Below are positions 40,011-52,190 of a stretch of 64,000 nt of DNA, one piece after another. Origin of the DNA: Mesostigma viride (lineage: Eukaryota > Streptophyta > Mesostigmatophyceae > Mesostigmatales > Mesostigmataceae); contig RPFO01000579.1 in assembly GCA_009746045.1 (NCBI GenBank), positions 914,660 to 978,659 of the forward strand. Direction: 5' to 3'. Positions within the stretch are counted from its first letter, which is position 1. The number at the start of each line of letters is the position of its first letter. The notes beneath the pieces were generated by a model. The model was given only the letters and a program-made list of their open reading frames with translations, searched no databases and was not told the DNA's origin. The translations under genes were made by a program, and so were the position numbers.

Positions 40011-41173
40011 CGGGGCTTATGGATTACAAGGCATTCAGCACGCCTGAATGCATGTAAGGCATGGACCACAAAATTTGCAGATGGCATGCTGAGAAAAGTA
40101 AAATCTGATTAAAATGTAGCAATGCCGTTAATAACAGCAATAACGCCTAGAAACTGACCAGTCTTTTGCACGCTTCTTGGAACAAGGACGCCGCCACCAG
40201 GCAGGTCAGGTCGGTTTCCTGACTACGCAATATAGACTCTCTAATACAAACTTTAAAAAATAAATGAAGCACGTGCAGCAAAATCAATGTCTTCCTGGCC
40301 AGTTCTCGACAATCTTACAAGCACGCCACCGGAAACGTTAGTCAAAATAGCAAAAGCTGCGGGAAATTTGGCGAGGAAACAAAACGGCGAACAAAACGGT
40401 AAGAACATCCCGGAGATGACGCTAAAACCAAGCCATAACGGACTGTTCAAGCGCAAACAGATTGGTAGATGAGGTGCAGAAAAAGAGCCTTCCGCAGCAG
40501 GCCTGATTACCTGCCTGGCACGCGAGGAAAGCGAGTTAACCATGGCAGGCTGGAATGCGCTTCGCGCAGGCCTGCTTACTTTACCTCCGAAGGAAACCGG
40601 AAATGGCCACAAATCAAAGCTAATTCGCTTGATTCCTATTTCCTCACTTTAAACCCCTCCCTTCTGCGTCGTTCAATACCAGGAATCTTGGCTATCACTC
40701 TGGCAAGAAGCCAATCTAATATATTCATCGCGGCCAGATTTGCGAATCAGACCCCCTCGCAACCGTGGGTTAAAGAAGGGCAGCGGTCTTTCATACCTAA
40801 TGCATATTTCGTCAACAAAACATCTTTTGGAGTATCTTTCATACAGCATCGATCTCCATAACTTTTTTGCATTTCGGCCGACAAATTAGGCAAGTTTTCA
40901 TGGAACGCGCACCGCCATGGCCACCTTCGCACGTATACACTACACAGCCAGGCCCCTTTTACGTTCTGTACTTCTGTAGGTACATTACGTGTTGGGCCGG
41001 TGGTCAGCTCGTAACAAGTCAGTCAGTCTGTCTCGTGCGGAACTTCAAGTACGAAATTCGCCACCACTTTGGGCCGTATCGGTCCTTGGTAGTTACGCAA
41101 CAAACATTCGATCGGTCGCCGTGGAAAGTACCATTGTTGCGTAACTAGTTGCGTTACCGCGGGTTGGTACTGT

Positions 41174-43440
41174 ATAGTTTGGTTCCCGGACGGTTCTTTC
41201 TGGTGCCCCGACAGCGAGTACAGGGCACAGGCCGCTGAGGTCCATAACATTACACACGAGCGCTCGGCGGACGGGCCTCGACCAGCGTCCCAGATCCTGA
41301 TGAGTAGCAAGACGCTGGCGCGCCAGCTCCGGAAGGGCAAGGAGTATGCGATGTACCGAATAGACCTGGACAGCACTCAGCCCATGCTTAATGAGATCGG
41401 GGCCGGCTTCACTCCGGACGAGCTGGCGCGGTTCAACGCCGTCCTGGAGAAGCGCGCTACTCTCTTCGCGGATCGCACCCCCCAGTTCCCTCCCAATCCA
41501 TCGGTGCTACACCGCGTCCAGCTCCAGGAGGGTTCCGGGCCGACAGTATCTCCCATGTACCGCATGGGTCCAGTCGAGCTGGTGGAGCTCAAGAAGATCC
41601 TCATTTCACTGCTCGACGCCGGGCTCATTGAACCCAGCAACAGCCCCTTCTCAGCGGGCGTGCTGCTCGTTCCCAAGCCAGGGGGCAAGTGGCGTCTGGT
41701 GACTGACTACCGGAAGCTGAACGCCATCACTGTCAAGTCCCGGTATCCTCTCCCGCGGATCGACGACATCTTCAACCGTGTCCAAGGGGCTACGTGTTTC
41801 ACCGTCATCGACTGTGCGGACGGGTTTTGGCAGCTGCGCATCGCGCCAGAAGACTGCCACAAGACCGCGTTCGCCACGCCCTTCGGTCACTACCAGTTTC
41901 GGGTGGCGGCAATGGGGCTGTGTAATTCGCCGGCGTCCTTCCAGATGCTGATGAACGACATCCTCCGTCCGGTGATGGGCACAGCCCACCTGCCGCAGGT
42001 CTCCAAGGATCTGACGGACCCGCAGAAGGGGGCGCGCCCGCCCTGGACCTACAAGCGCACGTGCGCGCTGGCGTATCTGGACGACATCCTGGTGTACTCC
42101 AAGACGTTCGAGGAGCACCTGGAGGATGTTGACGCAGTGCTGCAGATCATGGAAGACGAGCACCTGTCGGCGCGGAAGGCCAAGGTGCGCGCCGGTCGCT
42201 GTGTGCCGTTTCTGGGCCATACCCTGTCCGCGGACGGCATCGCGACCGACCCGGAGAAGATCGAGGCTGTCCAGCAATGGCCGGTCCCTACGGACGTGAA
42301 AGGGGTGCGCAGTTTCCTGGGGTTGGCATCCTACTACCGGCGGTTCATCCCGAGGTTTGCCACCATCGCCGCCCCGATCAACGCTCTTCTCAAGAAGGGT
42401 ACCCCGTTCCTTTGGGCTGAGCAGTGCCAACAGGCTTTCGAGGCACTTAAGCGCCACCTCACCACAGCGCCGGTCCTTGTCCTGCCGGATCCGTCCCTTC
42501 CTTTCGTCGTGGCTACTGACGCCAGCAAGGTGGCCATCGGGGGTGTTCTCCTGCAGGACCAAGGCAAGGGCCTTCAGCCCATCGAGTACATCTCACGCAC
42601 AATGATTCCGGCGGAGCGGAATTATCCAGTGCATCAGCAGGAACTCCTGGCAGTAGTCTACAGCTGCCACACGTGGCGTCATCATCTCCTGGGGGCCCAG
42701 TTTTCGGTGGCCATTAGTGAGCAGGGGGATCTCGACCCCCACCGCCTGGTAATCCACACGGACCACCGGCCGCTCACCCACCTCCTGGTGCAGCCCAACC
42801 TGACGCCCCGCCAGGCGCGGTGGATGGAGTACTTGTCACAGTTTGCGCCGTTCAAGATCCAATATGTCAAGGGCGCGGACAACGTGGTGCCCGACGCCCT
42901 CTCGCGACGGGCGGACTATTGGTTCTACGAGGACATGGACGTGCTGCATACCACCTGTGTACCAGTGGCCGCCCCGGGGACCGCCTACGGTGTGGAACCA
43001 CGGTCTCCCCGGGCCCGCCACCTGTTTCATCTTGGGCACACCACCATGGATGACTTGTCACCCCTCCTGGAGGAGACGGTTCGGCCAAGCGCCCACGAGG
43101 ACGTGGACACCCCCGGGGAGGGGGAGGGGTCGCATACGCGCGTGCCCCTTAGTCACGTGGTGCCGCCCCAGGGAATTTTTCAGCTTCAGCCGCTCGGCCC
43201 TCCCACAGTCTTCTCAGAATTCGTCAACCAGGCGAGTACGGATGCGGCGGAACCGGCTGCGGACGCGTTCACAGTCACGTCGGACCTGGAGACGATGATC
43301 AGTCGTTTCACGGTCACGGAGGAAGCGGCGCTTGAAGCCATCCGGGCGCATCCCCAGCAGATGGGTGCCTACCCTTGCAAGTTCCAGGATGGGCGCCTGT
43401 TCGTGAGTGTCCAGCCGGAGGAATGGCGGCTGTATGTCCT
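41174..43440 (+). pseudogene. Gypsy B pol: reverse transcriptase and RNase H
   Basis: It continues the protease frame after the TIR element. RT motifs are FTVIDCADGFWQL and YLDDILVYS, then the connection GVRSFLGLASYYRRFIPRF. RNase H motifs are VATDASKVAIGGVLLQ, HQQELLAVVY and HTDHRPL. The frame runs uninterrupted to a one-base indel near 43445-43457, at the start of the integrase finger. Codons are strongly G/C-ending, in contrast to the homologous Gypsy A. Confidence 0.92.
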
Positions 43441-43457
43441 GAGCTTTGTAGGGCCGC

Positions 43458-44798
43458 TTGCTTCACGAGCTCCATGATTCCCTCCTAGGCGGACATCAAG
43501 GAAGCCACCGCCTCCTTCCCCGGGCCCGCAAGCATTTCTACTGGCCAGGGATGAAGGAGTATATCGAGACGTATGTGCGCCAGTGCCCCTCGTGCCAGAT
43601 CATGAAGTCCAGGAACACGGGCTCTCAAGCCGTCCCTAAGACGCTGCCGGATCCTATGGGTCCTTGGGATTCTATCATGATGGACTTCATCGGCCCGTTT
43701 AAGAAGACGAAGAGCGGCAACAGCATGGTCTTGGTGTTCGTGGACCGCCTGACGCGCATGTGTCACTTGGCCCCGTGTCCGGTCGACCTCACAGCGGAGG
43801 AGTGCGCCAAGATATACCTGACGCACGTGTTTCGGTTTCACGGGCTCAGCCGGCAGTTCATCTCTGACCGCGACAAGCTCTTCACGGCCAAATTCTGGCA
43901 GGAGTTTTTCGAGCGGCTGGGCACCAAGGTGTCGCTGGGCACGGCCTACCACAGCTCGTCGTCGCACCTGGTGGAGCGGTCGAACCGCACGGTGCAAGAG
44001 ACCATGTGACACTACACTGACACGGTGGGCAGCAATTGGGAAGAACTTCTGGGCTTGGTGGAGTTTTCCCTGAACAATGCCCCCCAGGCCGCCCATGGGT
44101 TTACTCCCTTTTTCCTCAACTCCGGCCGACACCCTCTCACACCGCTCGACTTGCTTATGAGCCCCGGACTTGGAGAGGATCAGGTCAAGCTGGACACCCT
44201 TCAGGGGGTTGAGCGGTTGCTGCAGCGGATGCACCAGGCGCATAACAGCGCAGTCCAGGGCTACCGCGCAGCGACAGAGCGGTACCTGGAGAGGACAGCC
44301 GGCAAGCGAGATCACCGGACGCCGTCCATCGAGGTGGGCGATTGGGTCCTGGTTGAGGGCCCGCAGATCGGGCGATTTTCGCACAAGGTGGAGAAGGAGC
44401 TGAAGACTAAGCTCCGTCCCATGTTGCTGGGTCCCTACAAGGTCCTCACCAAGTTCGACGATGTCATGTTCCAGGTGGACATCCCAGTGTCATGGAACCT
44501 CACGTCCAACCGTTTCCACCGTGACCAGCTCAAGTTGTATCACCAGAACACCATCCAGGGCAGGGTCAATCCCCCAGCCCCGCTGGAGTTCAATCCGGAC
44601 ACGGGGGAACAGGAGGACGAGGTGGCAGCGATCGTGGGACACCGGGATGTCAAACGGGGACGAGGGGTCCAGCGACAATACCGGGTGCGATGGCGATTCG
44701 CACAGCATGAGTCTGAGGACTCCTGGCGCATCGCTACTGAGTTAGCGGGGTGCGCCCGCTTACTAGAAGCATATAAGAAGACGCACCAGTTGCGTTAG
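43458..44798 (+). pseudogene. Gypsy B integrase and chromodomain
   Basis: HHCC finger (LHELHDSLLGGHQG, CPSCQIMK), DDE core (IMMDFIGPF, FISDRDKLF, SSSHLVERSNR), an in-frame TGA at 44007-44009 in place of a probable CGA, then the GPY/F region (KLRPMLLGPYKVL) and a chromodomain (EVAAIVGHRDVKRGRG, QYRVRWRFA) ending at 44798. The frame before and after the TGA is the same. Confidence 0.9.
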
Positions 44799-44823
44799 CA
44801 GACCACATCCGGTAGGGTGTAGG

Positions 44824-47502
44824 GTGAGAGTGGTGTGTGAGCTGGGTATCAGGTACACGCCGACTAATGCCCTGGCATCTTGTGTGTGGGCTGCGCAGGG
44901 GGACGCCGCGGAGGCGCTTCCCAGGGGCCTGACTTCCGTCGGCGCCGCGGAGGCTGCAGACGCGGAAATCCGGGAAGCAGACGGGGAGTCCAGCGATGGA
45001 GATCTGGTTGACATGGATATACCCGACGAACCTGAGGTCCCACAACCAGAATCGGGGGCGAGGACGCCGATAGCTCGCGGAGAGCCTGCAGTTCGAGGGG
45101 GTGCGCCAGGGGCCGGGGGCTCGGGAGGTGGTGGCGGGCCGACGGGGCCTTCATCTGGCCGCGAGCGCCGGCAAGAAACCTCGTCCAGATCCGGAGCACC
45201 GGACACACGTACGTTGCAGCTAGTGAAGGAGCTGCACGAGGAGACGTTTTAAAATCCCCGAGTGTTCCTGCGCGACTATGGTCGGGAGGGTGAAGCCTTG
45301 TTGGAACGACGACGTCGGCGCCGTAACCGGATGCCTTCGGAACTCCGCGCTGACTCCATTATGGCGCGGGCCGGCCCTGTGCAGATGGATACTTTTCGAG
45401 GGTTCGTGCGGCGCAACGTGGGGTTCAAGATCGAGACCCGCACCGCAGCGCGCAATGGCGTGGTGGTCGGCACAGATTGGGAAACTCATGAGCGGGAGTG
45501 CTCCTGTCACTCGTGCATGAACACGCTGCAAGCGGGTCTGGCTTTCCCACGGCTTTTAATTGCTCCTCCTACTTCCACCCGCAGTGCGGAAACTGCTGGT
45601 ACAATACTTTCCCGGCCTACCTTCCGATGGAGGGGGCGATACGGGGCGAAAAATGTCTGCGTGAGGGGCAGTATTCGTTACGGCAGGCTCTGGATCGCAT
45701 CGTGGCCATGGATGATGAGGACCAGGACGATGTGAGTGAGGGGTATGACTCCGATTCCGACGACCATCCTCCACGTCCCGCTCTCTCGTTCCCCTCCGCG
45801 GGATCCGCCTTCTCGGGGCTCCCAGGAGGGCGGCGCAGGACCCCGTCTTGTGCCGCGTTATGAGGCGCCACCGCCGGCGACGGGCTGGGGGCGACCTCCC
45901 GGGCGTGAGACGCGGAGTCTTCCGAGGGCTACCGGATGGGGTGGGGGCAGTCCAACCGCTTCTCGACGTGCTCCGGAGCGACCTGCACGTCGTCGCTCGC
46001 CATCACCGCCCTCGCGCTCGCGTTCCCGCTCGGACTCAGAGACCGAGGTACGAACCGCTCGCCGAGCGTCACCACCACCTCGTCGCCCGGATGCTCGTCA
46101 CTGGGAGCGCACGTGGGGGTCCGCGCTGGAGTTGGAGCGAGAGCGAGAGAGCCGGCGACCGCGAACGGATACGACGGAGACCGCGGCGGCTAGGACAGAA
46201 CGGCCGACCGGAGAAGGGTCCTCTGGTGTGGTCCCCGCGGGCACTCCGCCGGATGTGGGCCACGGGGAGCCTACCTTCCATGTCTCCCTGGAGCCTCGTT
46301 CCCAATCGGAAGCGGTTCCACCGGAGCCTACCTTCCATGTTTCCCTGGAGCCTCGTTCCCGGTCGGAAGTGGTTCCACCGGAGCCTAATTTCCTGGCCTC
46401 CTGGGAGCCACGTCCCTGGCCTGCCCAAGCCGGATCGTCGATGTCACGTCCCGCGGAGGGACCCAGCAGACCCACCACGTCGGATCGACCCTCGCACCGT
46501 CCCGCGGAGGGACCATGCCTACATACCATACGGATTGCCGCGGAAGGTCCCAGCGTGACGGGCATCATGGTGCCAGCGGAGCCCGTGGTAACCATTGAGG
46601 CGCTCGTGGCAGCGGTGCAATCAGGGCAGGGTCTGATACAGCGTATGTTGGACCAGCTCGGGCGCCAGGGCGATCAGTCCGCCGCCACCTCCGTGGGCTA
46701 TGAGGCAGCTTCCAGGGCTCCGGGGTCTTCACACGAGGAGTGGTCAATGGGGGATTACATACGGTCGGCTCCGGGAAGGGCAGTAAGGCATGGTGGGCCG
46801 GGGCCTCGTACGGAGAAGTTGTGTGTGGTGCTCGAGGGACCTCTGTCTCTCACAGTCCCTCCTGGCATGCATCTGCCCGCTCCTTTGGTGTTTCAAGCGG
46901 GTCCCTGGTGCGCGGTCGACCGCGGTGCCTACTGGGAACAACTAGAAATCACCTTCTTCCCACAGGCTCCACTGCCCCCACCGCAACCCGACGATCTTCG
47001 TTTTCCCCAGGTGGTGGGGCACACTGTGCGGTTCGGTACCGAAGATTGGTGGGACTGGAGATATCAGGTGGATGGAGTGGGGCACGTGGTGACGCCGCCA
47101 AAGGTGGCCCCAACGGAAGGGCGTGTCTTCCTGGAACGGGTGGTGCCTGAGATTGCAGGGGCTCCGGGGGTGACTATCATCGATGATCACGTGCGCACAG
47201 AGGTTTTTATGATGGGGGTGCAGTTTGTTCGCGAGCACCGCTGTGGGGTGGTGGATCGGTCGGCGCTGACTCTTCTATTTACCCACCCCCAGTACCTTGC
47301 TGGGTTCCTGTCCATGTGGCCCCGGGGTACGTGGGTGGAGCTATCCAGGATGGGTCGGCATAAGATGTCTCCCTATCAGATGGCCTTCGAGTGGGATCTG
47401 TGTGCGAACCCCGGGGTGATGATCCGTCACATGACCCCCGTGGGGCGACGGGCTCTCCTTGAGGCCCAGCAGCAGCGGCGGTCCACCAGCGGCGGACGCT
47501 AG
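44824..47502 (+). pseudogene. Gypsy B ORF3 (broken): additional protein of unknown function
   Basis: It begins about 25 bp after the chromodomain stop. The first frame (44824-45252) is Gly/Pro-rich and ends in an in-frame TAA. The same frame continues with NPRVFLRDYGREGE, an Arg-rich run, NVGFKIETRT, VVVGTDWETH and the cysteine motif ECSCHSC. A shifted frame (about 45560-45790) carries CGNCWYNTFPAYLP. The original frame returns with a long Pro/Arg/Ser/Glu-rich disordered stretch. The last 220 residues are globular-looking and end HPQYLAGFLSMWPRGTWVEL, GRHKMSPYQMAF. It is homologous to Gypsy A ORF3 at both ends and to the fragment at 11199-11864. No enzyme motif or membrane segment is seen. 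Confidence 0.75.
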
Positions 47503-47712
47503 GGTGGATATTTCAGTTTTAGGACGGATAGCGGAATGATCCAGTCCACAGAGTTCTGGCTACTACGTCAGGGTTGGTCACGTGTATCAACCTCTAGAGG
47601 AACTGGTATTACTGACCTGCGGGTGAACCGAGGTCGGGACATAGTACTCTCATAGTAGTATTGTTTTGCTTCCTTATCCTATCTTTGTACGGTAGGGACT
47701 ACCGACCCCCGT
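47503..47712 (+). other. 3' untranslated part of Gypsy B
   Basis: Non-coding interval between ORF3 and the polypurine tract. Confidence 0.6.
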
Positions 47713-47725
47713 GGGGGGGGAGGAG
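47713..47725 (+). other. Polypurine tract of Gypsy B
   Basis: GGGGGGGGAGGAG directly before the TGTTACG start of the 3' LTR, as in Gypsy A. Confidence 0.85.
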
Positions 47726-48308
47726 TGTTACGTCCCGGCCCTTTTAGTCGGACGTAACAATGGAATAAATTACTAAGGCCTTGTGGCCGTTGTACTGGGT
47801 TTTATGAATATTGACTATTGTGTGAATTGGACTAGTTATTTTGGTCCTAGGTTGACCTTTTAGGGGCCGGTGCCGTGGCGCCGCGCCAGTTCTGGGTCTG
47901 TCTATAGTTCTAGGCGTGGATCCTGTAGTTGGGGGTCGATGTCGGCCCGGATCCTACGTGGAATGAGTGACTTGGATTGTCCAGTAGGATTTGGTGTGTA
48001 TCTGCGCCGCAACAAACCTAGGTTAAATTAGTCCGAGGACGAGAGTCTCGTCCTCTTGGTTTGATGAATGATAAGTGCGAATACGCCTACACATTGAGCC
48101 TGGGGCAATTATCCATTTGTAATTGGTCTTGCTAGCCATTATAAGTGTGTACAAATTAGCTTGGTATCAAGCCGTGATGCCAGATATCTCACGACTCACG
48201 TCGTGAAGCGCAACCTACATTATGCTACCTTGAATTATTCCTAATTCCGGCAAGGAGGGTCTTTCGCTACGTAGCTCTGGCTAGGTGTGTCTGGGCTGGG
48301 ACGTAACA
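47726..48308 (+). repeat. Gypsy B 3' LTR
   Basis: 583 bp, starting TGTTACGTCCCGGCC and ending GGGACGTAACA. There is no partner LTR in the window. Only the terminal motifs are clearly shared with the Gypsy A LTR. Confidence 0.85.
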
Positions 48309-49200
48309 AATCGATGCCATTCCCTTTCTACCACCAGGACGCACTTACCTTTCACACCCCTCACATCCGGGATCACTAAGCACGCATATGCGTTGGCGCT
48401 GAACGTGGCTGCATCAGAAAAGCTGTTCAAGCTCGGCGTTTTCAAGTTGTCCGGAAGCGATGCAGCCCGCTAATTTGGCCGGACAGACGCTCCATGCGTC
48501 GTCCATTGACGTATGAACGCGGCTGCAGCGGCCTCACCAGCGCTGTTCGCATAATTGCGCTCCCATATCTGAGGGCGCGTGCGCGTTTATTGTCCGCAAC
48601 CCAGTTTTTCCTACTAGCTAAAAACACCCCTTCCTCTACCTATGGATTCACGACAAAAGGCTCGAATATAACCAGCGCCCCTTTAGTCACGGCTGCCCCA
48701 ACATCCCCCCCCGCCGTTCCGCTAGTCTCCTTCCCAACATATCAAAGTATCGTCCTGCTGGCAGGCGCACTATCAACGCCATCTACGCCCCATCTGAACT
48801 TCACTAACCTGGCATTCAGCACACAAATAACGACTTCACGAATTTATAAATCGACTTTTGACACATTTAGCGGTCGGGCTAGCTTCAAGTATAATTTATC
48901 TGCCCAACGCGCTCCATACTGCTCGAAATGATGCACGAACGTGGCCATACGGTCCATGTTACTCGAGGCCGCCATGGTCGTGCATTCGTGAAAATTCCTC
49001 GTCCCGTTGCACGAAAGTGGCCAATTAAATAGGAACTTTTCCACCTCACGTATTTTTCAGTAACCGTCGACCCCTGTCGACCCCAACGGGTCAGGACGCT
49101 CAGCACATGTACCAGATTCGCGCCACTGGGGCCGGACGACCCATAGGACCGGTCCTTCCCGCCAAAATACCGTACTTTGTGAGATCTTGGTAAAAAAAGC
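48309..49200. other. No gene recognised
   Basis: An open frame of 145 codons (48494-48931, plus) exists, but its composition and lack of any recognisable motif make it doubtful. Confidence 0.4.
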
Positions 49201-50520
49201 CTCAATTGAGCCAAAAGGCCTCAATTGAGGCCTCTGGACACTGAGCCAACAACTGGCCAGTACCATGATACTCGGTCACAACTGGCCTTACATGTGGCAC
49301 CTGGACACCATCCACCTCCTTGAGCTTGAGGACAAGCATCAACCTGAGCAGCTGGTTAACTTCTGGCAGCTCATCCACAGGTTCTGCACAGTTGGAAACT
49401 ATCCACTCATGCCCAGAGGCAACAAAGCCAAGAGTCCATGCCGTAGCCATCTTGGGGCTCTGCATCATCTCGACTAGTTGGCGCCAGGGAATAGGACTGT
49501 GAGCAGCTATCTGGTACCTGTTTACCCCCCACTGCCGTGGATCAAAGGTGGTTGGGATCATCAACAGGTCCTCAGCTATGGGCTCCTGACCTTGCATGGG
49601 GACCCTCGACATGCTGACTCCTAACAGCCTTGACCGCCACAGCGAGACCCTGGGAATAGTGATATCTTTCAAGGGGGAGGCTTCCTCTGCCTTCTAGTGC
49701 CAACTCATCATCAGAGGTCAAGCTAACCCCTGGCATGCACAAGAAGTTCTGACCCAGGATGGCAGGCCCCTGATAGCCCTCTACCACACAGAACGTTGTG
49801 GGCACCCCTAAGATAGGCACACTCATGCACTTCTCCTAGGATCTTCATGGACACCTTTCCTGAGAAATCAGACACAGCAGGGCCACTGGGTTTGGACAAG
49901 CCTACAGCATCCTCTTCCCTGATGACAGACACCTGTGAGTTGGTATCTACCTCCATATTTGTAGCTGCCCAACACGATCCCCATCCCGTGAGCTTGGATA
50001 CCTTGGGATCATGCTTGCTATGCATGAGTGCTCGGATGACATCCGCCATGAGAGGCGCCCGGGCCTGAGGTGGATACCCCGCCCTCTCTGGCCTTGTGAC
50101 AGGAATCTCAGCAGCTTCATCCTGCTCACCCTCCAGCAGGGACAGACCACCATCCACAACAGGAGTGTTAGCAGCTGCTGCCTGGCTCTGAGCTGGCTCC
50201 TCAACCCAACCGGGAGGGCCTGGCCCGTCTGCAGGCCAGATTGCATGTGGCCTTCGTTCCTTGACATGAGCCCAGGACAACCTGTACACGTGCCTTGGAT
50301 CCTTCTCCAAAGCCACCAGGCAAGATCTATTGGCATCCTCCACACGAGTTATCACACCATCCTGCCACTTCCCCCGCTTGCCTGGAATAGATGGTTCCTT
50401 CCCGACATCCTGACCTTCAGCCCCACCTGAGGCCTCAGCACATTCCAGTTCTTGTCCTTACGTCTCAGCTGGGCAAACACCCTGTCTGCCTTCCTAAGAC
50501 TGGCTTGCACCACCCTGTCA
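49201..50520 (-). pseudogene. Decayed copia-type relic: integrase end, protease, start of RT region
   Basis: Minus-strand fragments in three frames. From the right: an integrase C-terminal stretch (near 50520-50400, then HVYRLSWAHVKERRPH near 50280, matching VYRVPWASV of the intact element). Next comes a protease start (MEVDTNSQVSVIREEDAVGL near 49950) and, after a frame change, GVPTTFCVVEGYQGPAILGQ near 49790, equivalent to GIDTPFHVVDGYEDVALLGE. Last is a pre-RT segment with LKLKEVDGVQVPHVRPVVTE near 49300. The order integrase-protease-RT is the same as in the intact copia element. It has several frameshifts and no LTRs that I can find. Confidence 0.8.
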
Positions 50521-51059
50521 GGTAATAAGCTATACTGCAGGAGTTAAGAACGAAGCCCAAAGCGTGAGCTTCTGGTCTTTCACACACAACGGGATGAGCC
50601 AAAGTTGCAGGCAGCAACCTTTTAACCCGTGCACCAAGTCACGACCATGCACGGTGGTCACTTCCACGTCCAATGTGGACAACCACGGTTCGTGCTTGCC
50701 AAGATAGCTGGTCATCCCCCATGACCAAGCTATATCCTTTGCGTTGTTCCTCGTTCCCATCGGCGTGAGTCACGTGCAGGCATACAGATCGACAAATCCC
50801 TAACGTCCACTGGCATCAGTGCAGAGCCAGGACGAGCTGGATTTGCCTAGACTCCTGCAACCTAGGAAGTACAGGACCTGTCACAAGCCTGCAAGGTCTA
50901 GTATCCTTGCAGTCCTGTGCCAGCTCCAGTACCCCACCAGCCACAGGCTGCTGCTCCTCGATCCTGGTCTACGTGGACCACAGTCACGTGATGGACAGGC
51001 TAAGCCTGTGCAGGCACGGCCTGCCACGTGTCCTGTCCACTATACCAGAGGACTGCACC
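50521..51059. other. No gene recognised
   Basis: Sequence between the copia relic and the LINE. Frames here lack recognisable motifs. Confidence 0.4.
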
Positions 51060-52190
51060 CCCTAGCGGTCTACCTGCGTCGGAACGCCAGGAGTTCTTCG
51101 AGTCCTTGCATAGCCTTGAGGGGGTCACTCCGGCCCGCCACTTTTTGGTTATGCTGCTCGACGCCAATTATGCCACGCTCCCCGTGGGCACTGCTGGCAG
51201 TCGCTTTGCGCCTGCTGACACGGAAGCTAACGACAACACTCCCCTGTTTTCTGCCTTTTTGCGGGATAGCGGGATGGTTGCCGTCAACTGTCACTTCCAA
51301 CGTCCCTCACAGTGACTTGGTCACTTTTCGTGGCCCTAACGGCCGTCAGGCCTGTCTGGACTACGTGGTGGTACGGCAGCCCAGGTGCACCTCGGTTCTG
51401 GATGCCCGAGTGTTTGACACGCCCACGGTGTGCTCTGACCACCGGCTGGTGCGCACGACCCTTCGGCTCCGGTTCCACGTCCCCGCGCGCCGCGCCCCAG
51501 TGGTCCGCCCTGACTGGTCTGCTCTACGTCCGGTCAAGGGAGATCCTGAGGACTGGACGGACGCCGAACACGAGCGGAACCGGTGCCGACGGGAGTACCT
51601 GTCGGCCCTGGGCGCCCGGGAGGACGTCGACGAGCTGGACAAGGGTGCCCCCAACGCCGCCATTTTTGCGGGCTTTGCGGCCCGTGCCCTGCTGGCGGCC
51701 CGGCACCTGCCGGCCATGCCCCGCCGCCGCCCCGGCCCGCTCTACCGCCAGGACCCCAAGGTCTTGGCCGCCCGGCACCGCCTCAAGCGTAACCGGGACC
51801 CGCTGCAGAAGCCAGTGCTCGAGGCCGCCCTCGTGGAGGCCTACGAGCACGCTCAGGACGCGGAGGCGGCCCAGTGCATCGCGGATGCCAAGGCCTGCCA
51901 GGCTCGCAACCAGGGCAAGGACATGTGGTACCACCTCGACCGGCTCGGCGGCCGGCGGCAGCGCACCCCGGTGGAGCACACGGGGGACGGCACGGCGCCG
52001 GTCAGCCTTGACCGCTGGTTGGCCCACAATGTTTCCTTGACCGGTGGGGCTCGCGCCCCCCCCCCGCCGCTTCACCCCGGGACGGCCGCCCGCCTCGGGG
52101 TTGCCGGAGTCACCCCCGCCGCCGCCAGCGCCCCCCTCCTCGGCCGCGGACTACCAAGTCCCCGCCTTGCAGGAGGGCTGCCTTGCCACT
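51060..52190 (+). pseudogene. LINE endonuclease remnant and linker
   Basis: One frame reads RHFLVMLLDANYATLP (the D-x-N metal/substrate motif of APE-like nucleases). After a shift near 51300, another frame reads SDLVTFRGPNGRQACLDYVV and TVCSDHRLV (the terminal SDH catalytic motif). The N-terminal catalytic Glu region is absent. A charged linker continues to about 52190. Confidence 0.82.

Larger units (their letters stand above)
35823..41172. mobile_element. 5.35-kb non-autonomous TIR element, TA target duplication
   Basis: The termini are a perfect 37-bp inverted repeat: CAGTACCAACCCGCGG... at 35823-35859 and its complement at 41136-41172. The flanking TA dinucleotides at 35821-35822 and 41173-41174 fit Tc1/mariner-type integration. 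I see no transposase frame. The interior is made of palindromes, tandem repeats, a microsatellite and a minisatellite, annotated separately. It is nested in Gypsy B, so it is younger than that element. Confidence 0.88.
34475..48308 (+). mobile_element. Gypsy B: 5'-truncated chromodomain gypsy element with nested TIR insertion
   Basis: Gypsy B is related to Gypsy A but GC-rich. It starts inside gag and lacks a 5' LTR, leader and most of gag. Its protease is cut at 35822 by a 5.35-kb TIR element that ends at 41172. RT-RNase H, integrase, chromodomain, ORF3, polypurine tract and the 3' LTR (47726-48308) follow. It carries a frameshift near 43450, in-frame stops at 44007 (integrase) and 45250 (ORF3), and frame breaks in ORF3, so it is dead. 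The LTR end motifs TGTTACGTC...GACGTAACA are the same as in Gypsy A. Confidence 0.93.

Noticed and set aside
35829-41172. Transposase inside the 5.35-kb TIR element
   Set aside because: Frames near 36.4, 37.9 and 40.3-40.9 kb are short and have no DDE-type or helix-turn-helix signature.
48494-48931. 145-codon plus-strand frame after the Gypsy B LTR
   Set aside because: No recognisable motif and no splice context; composition does not stand out from surrounding non-coding DNA.
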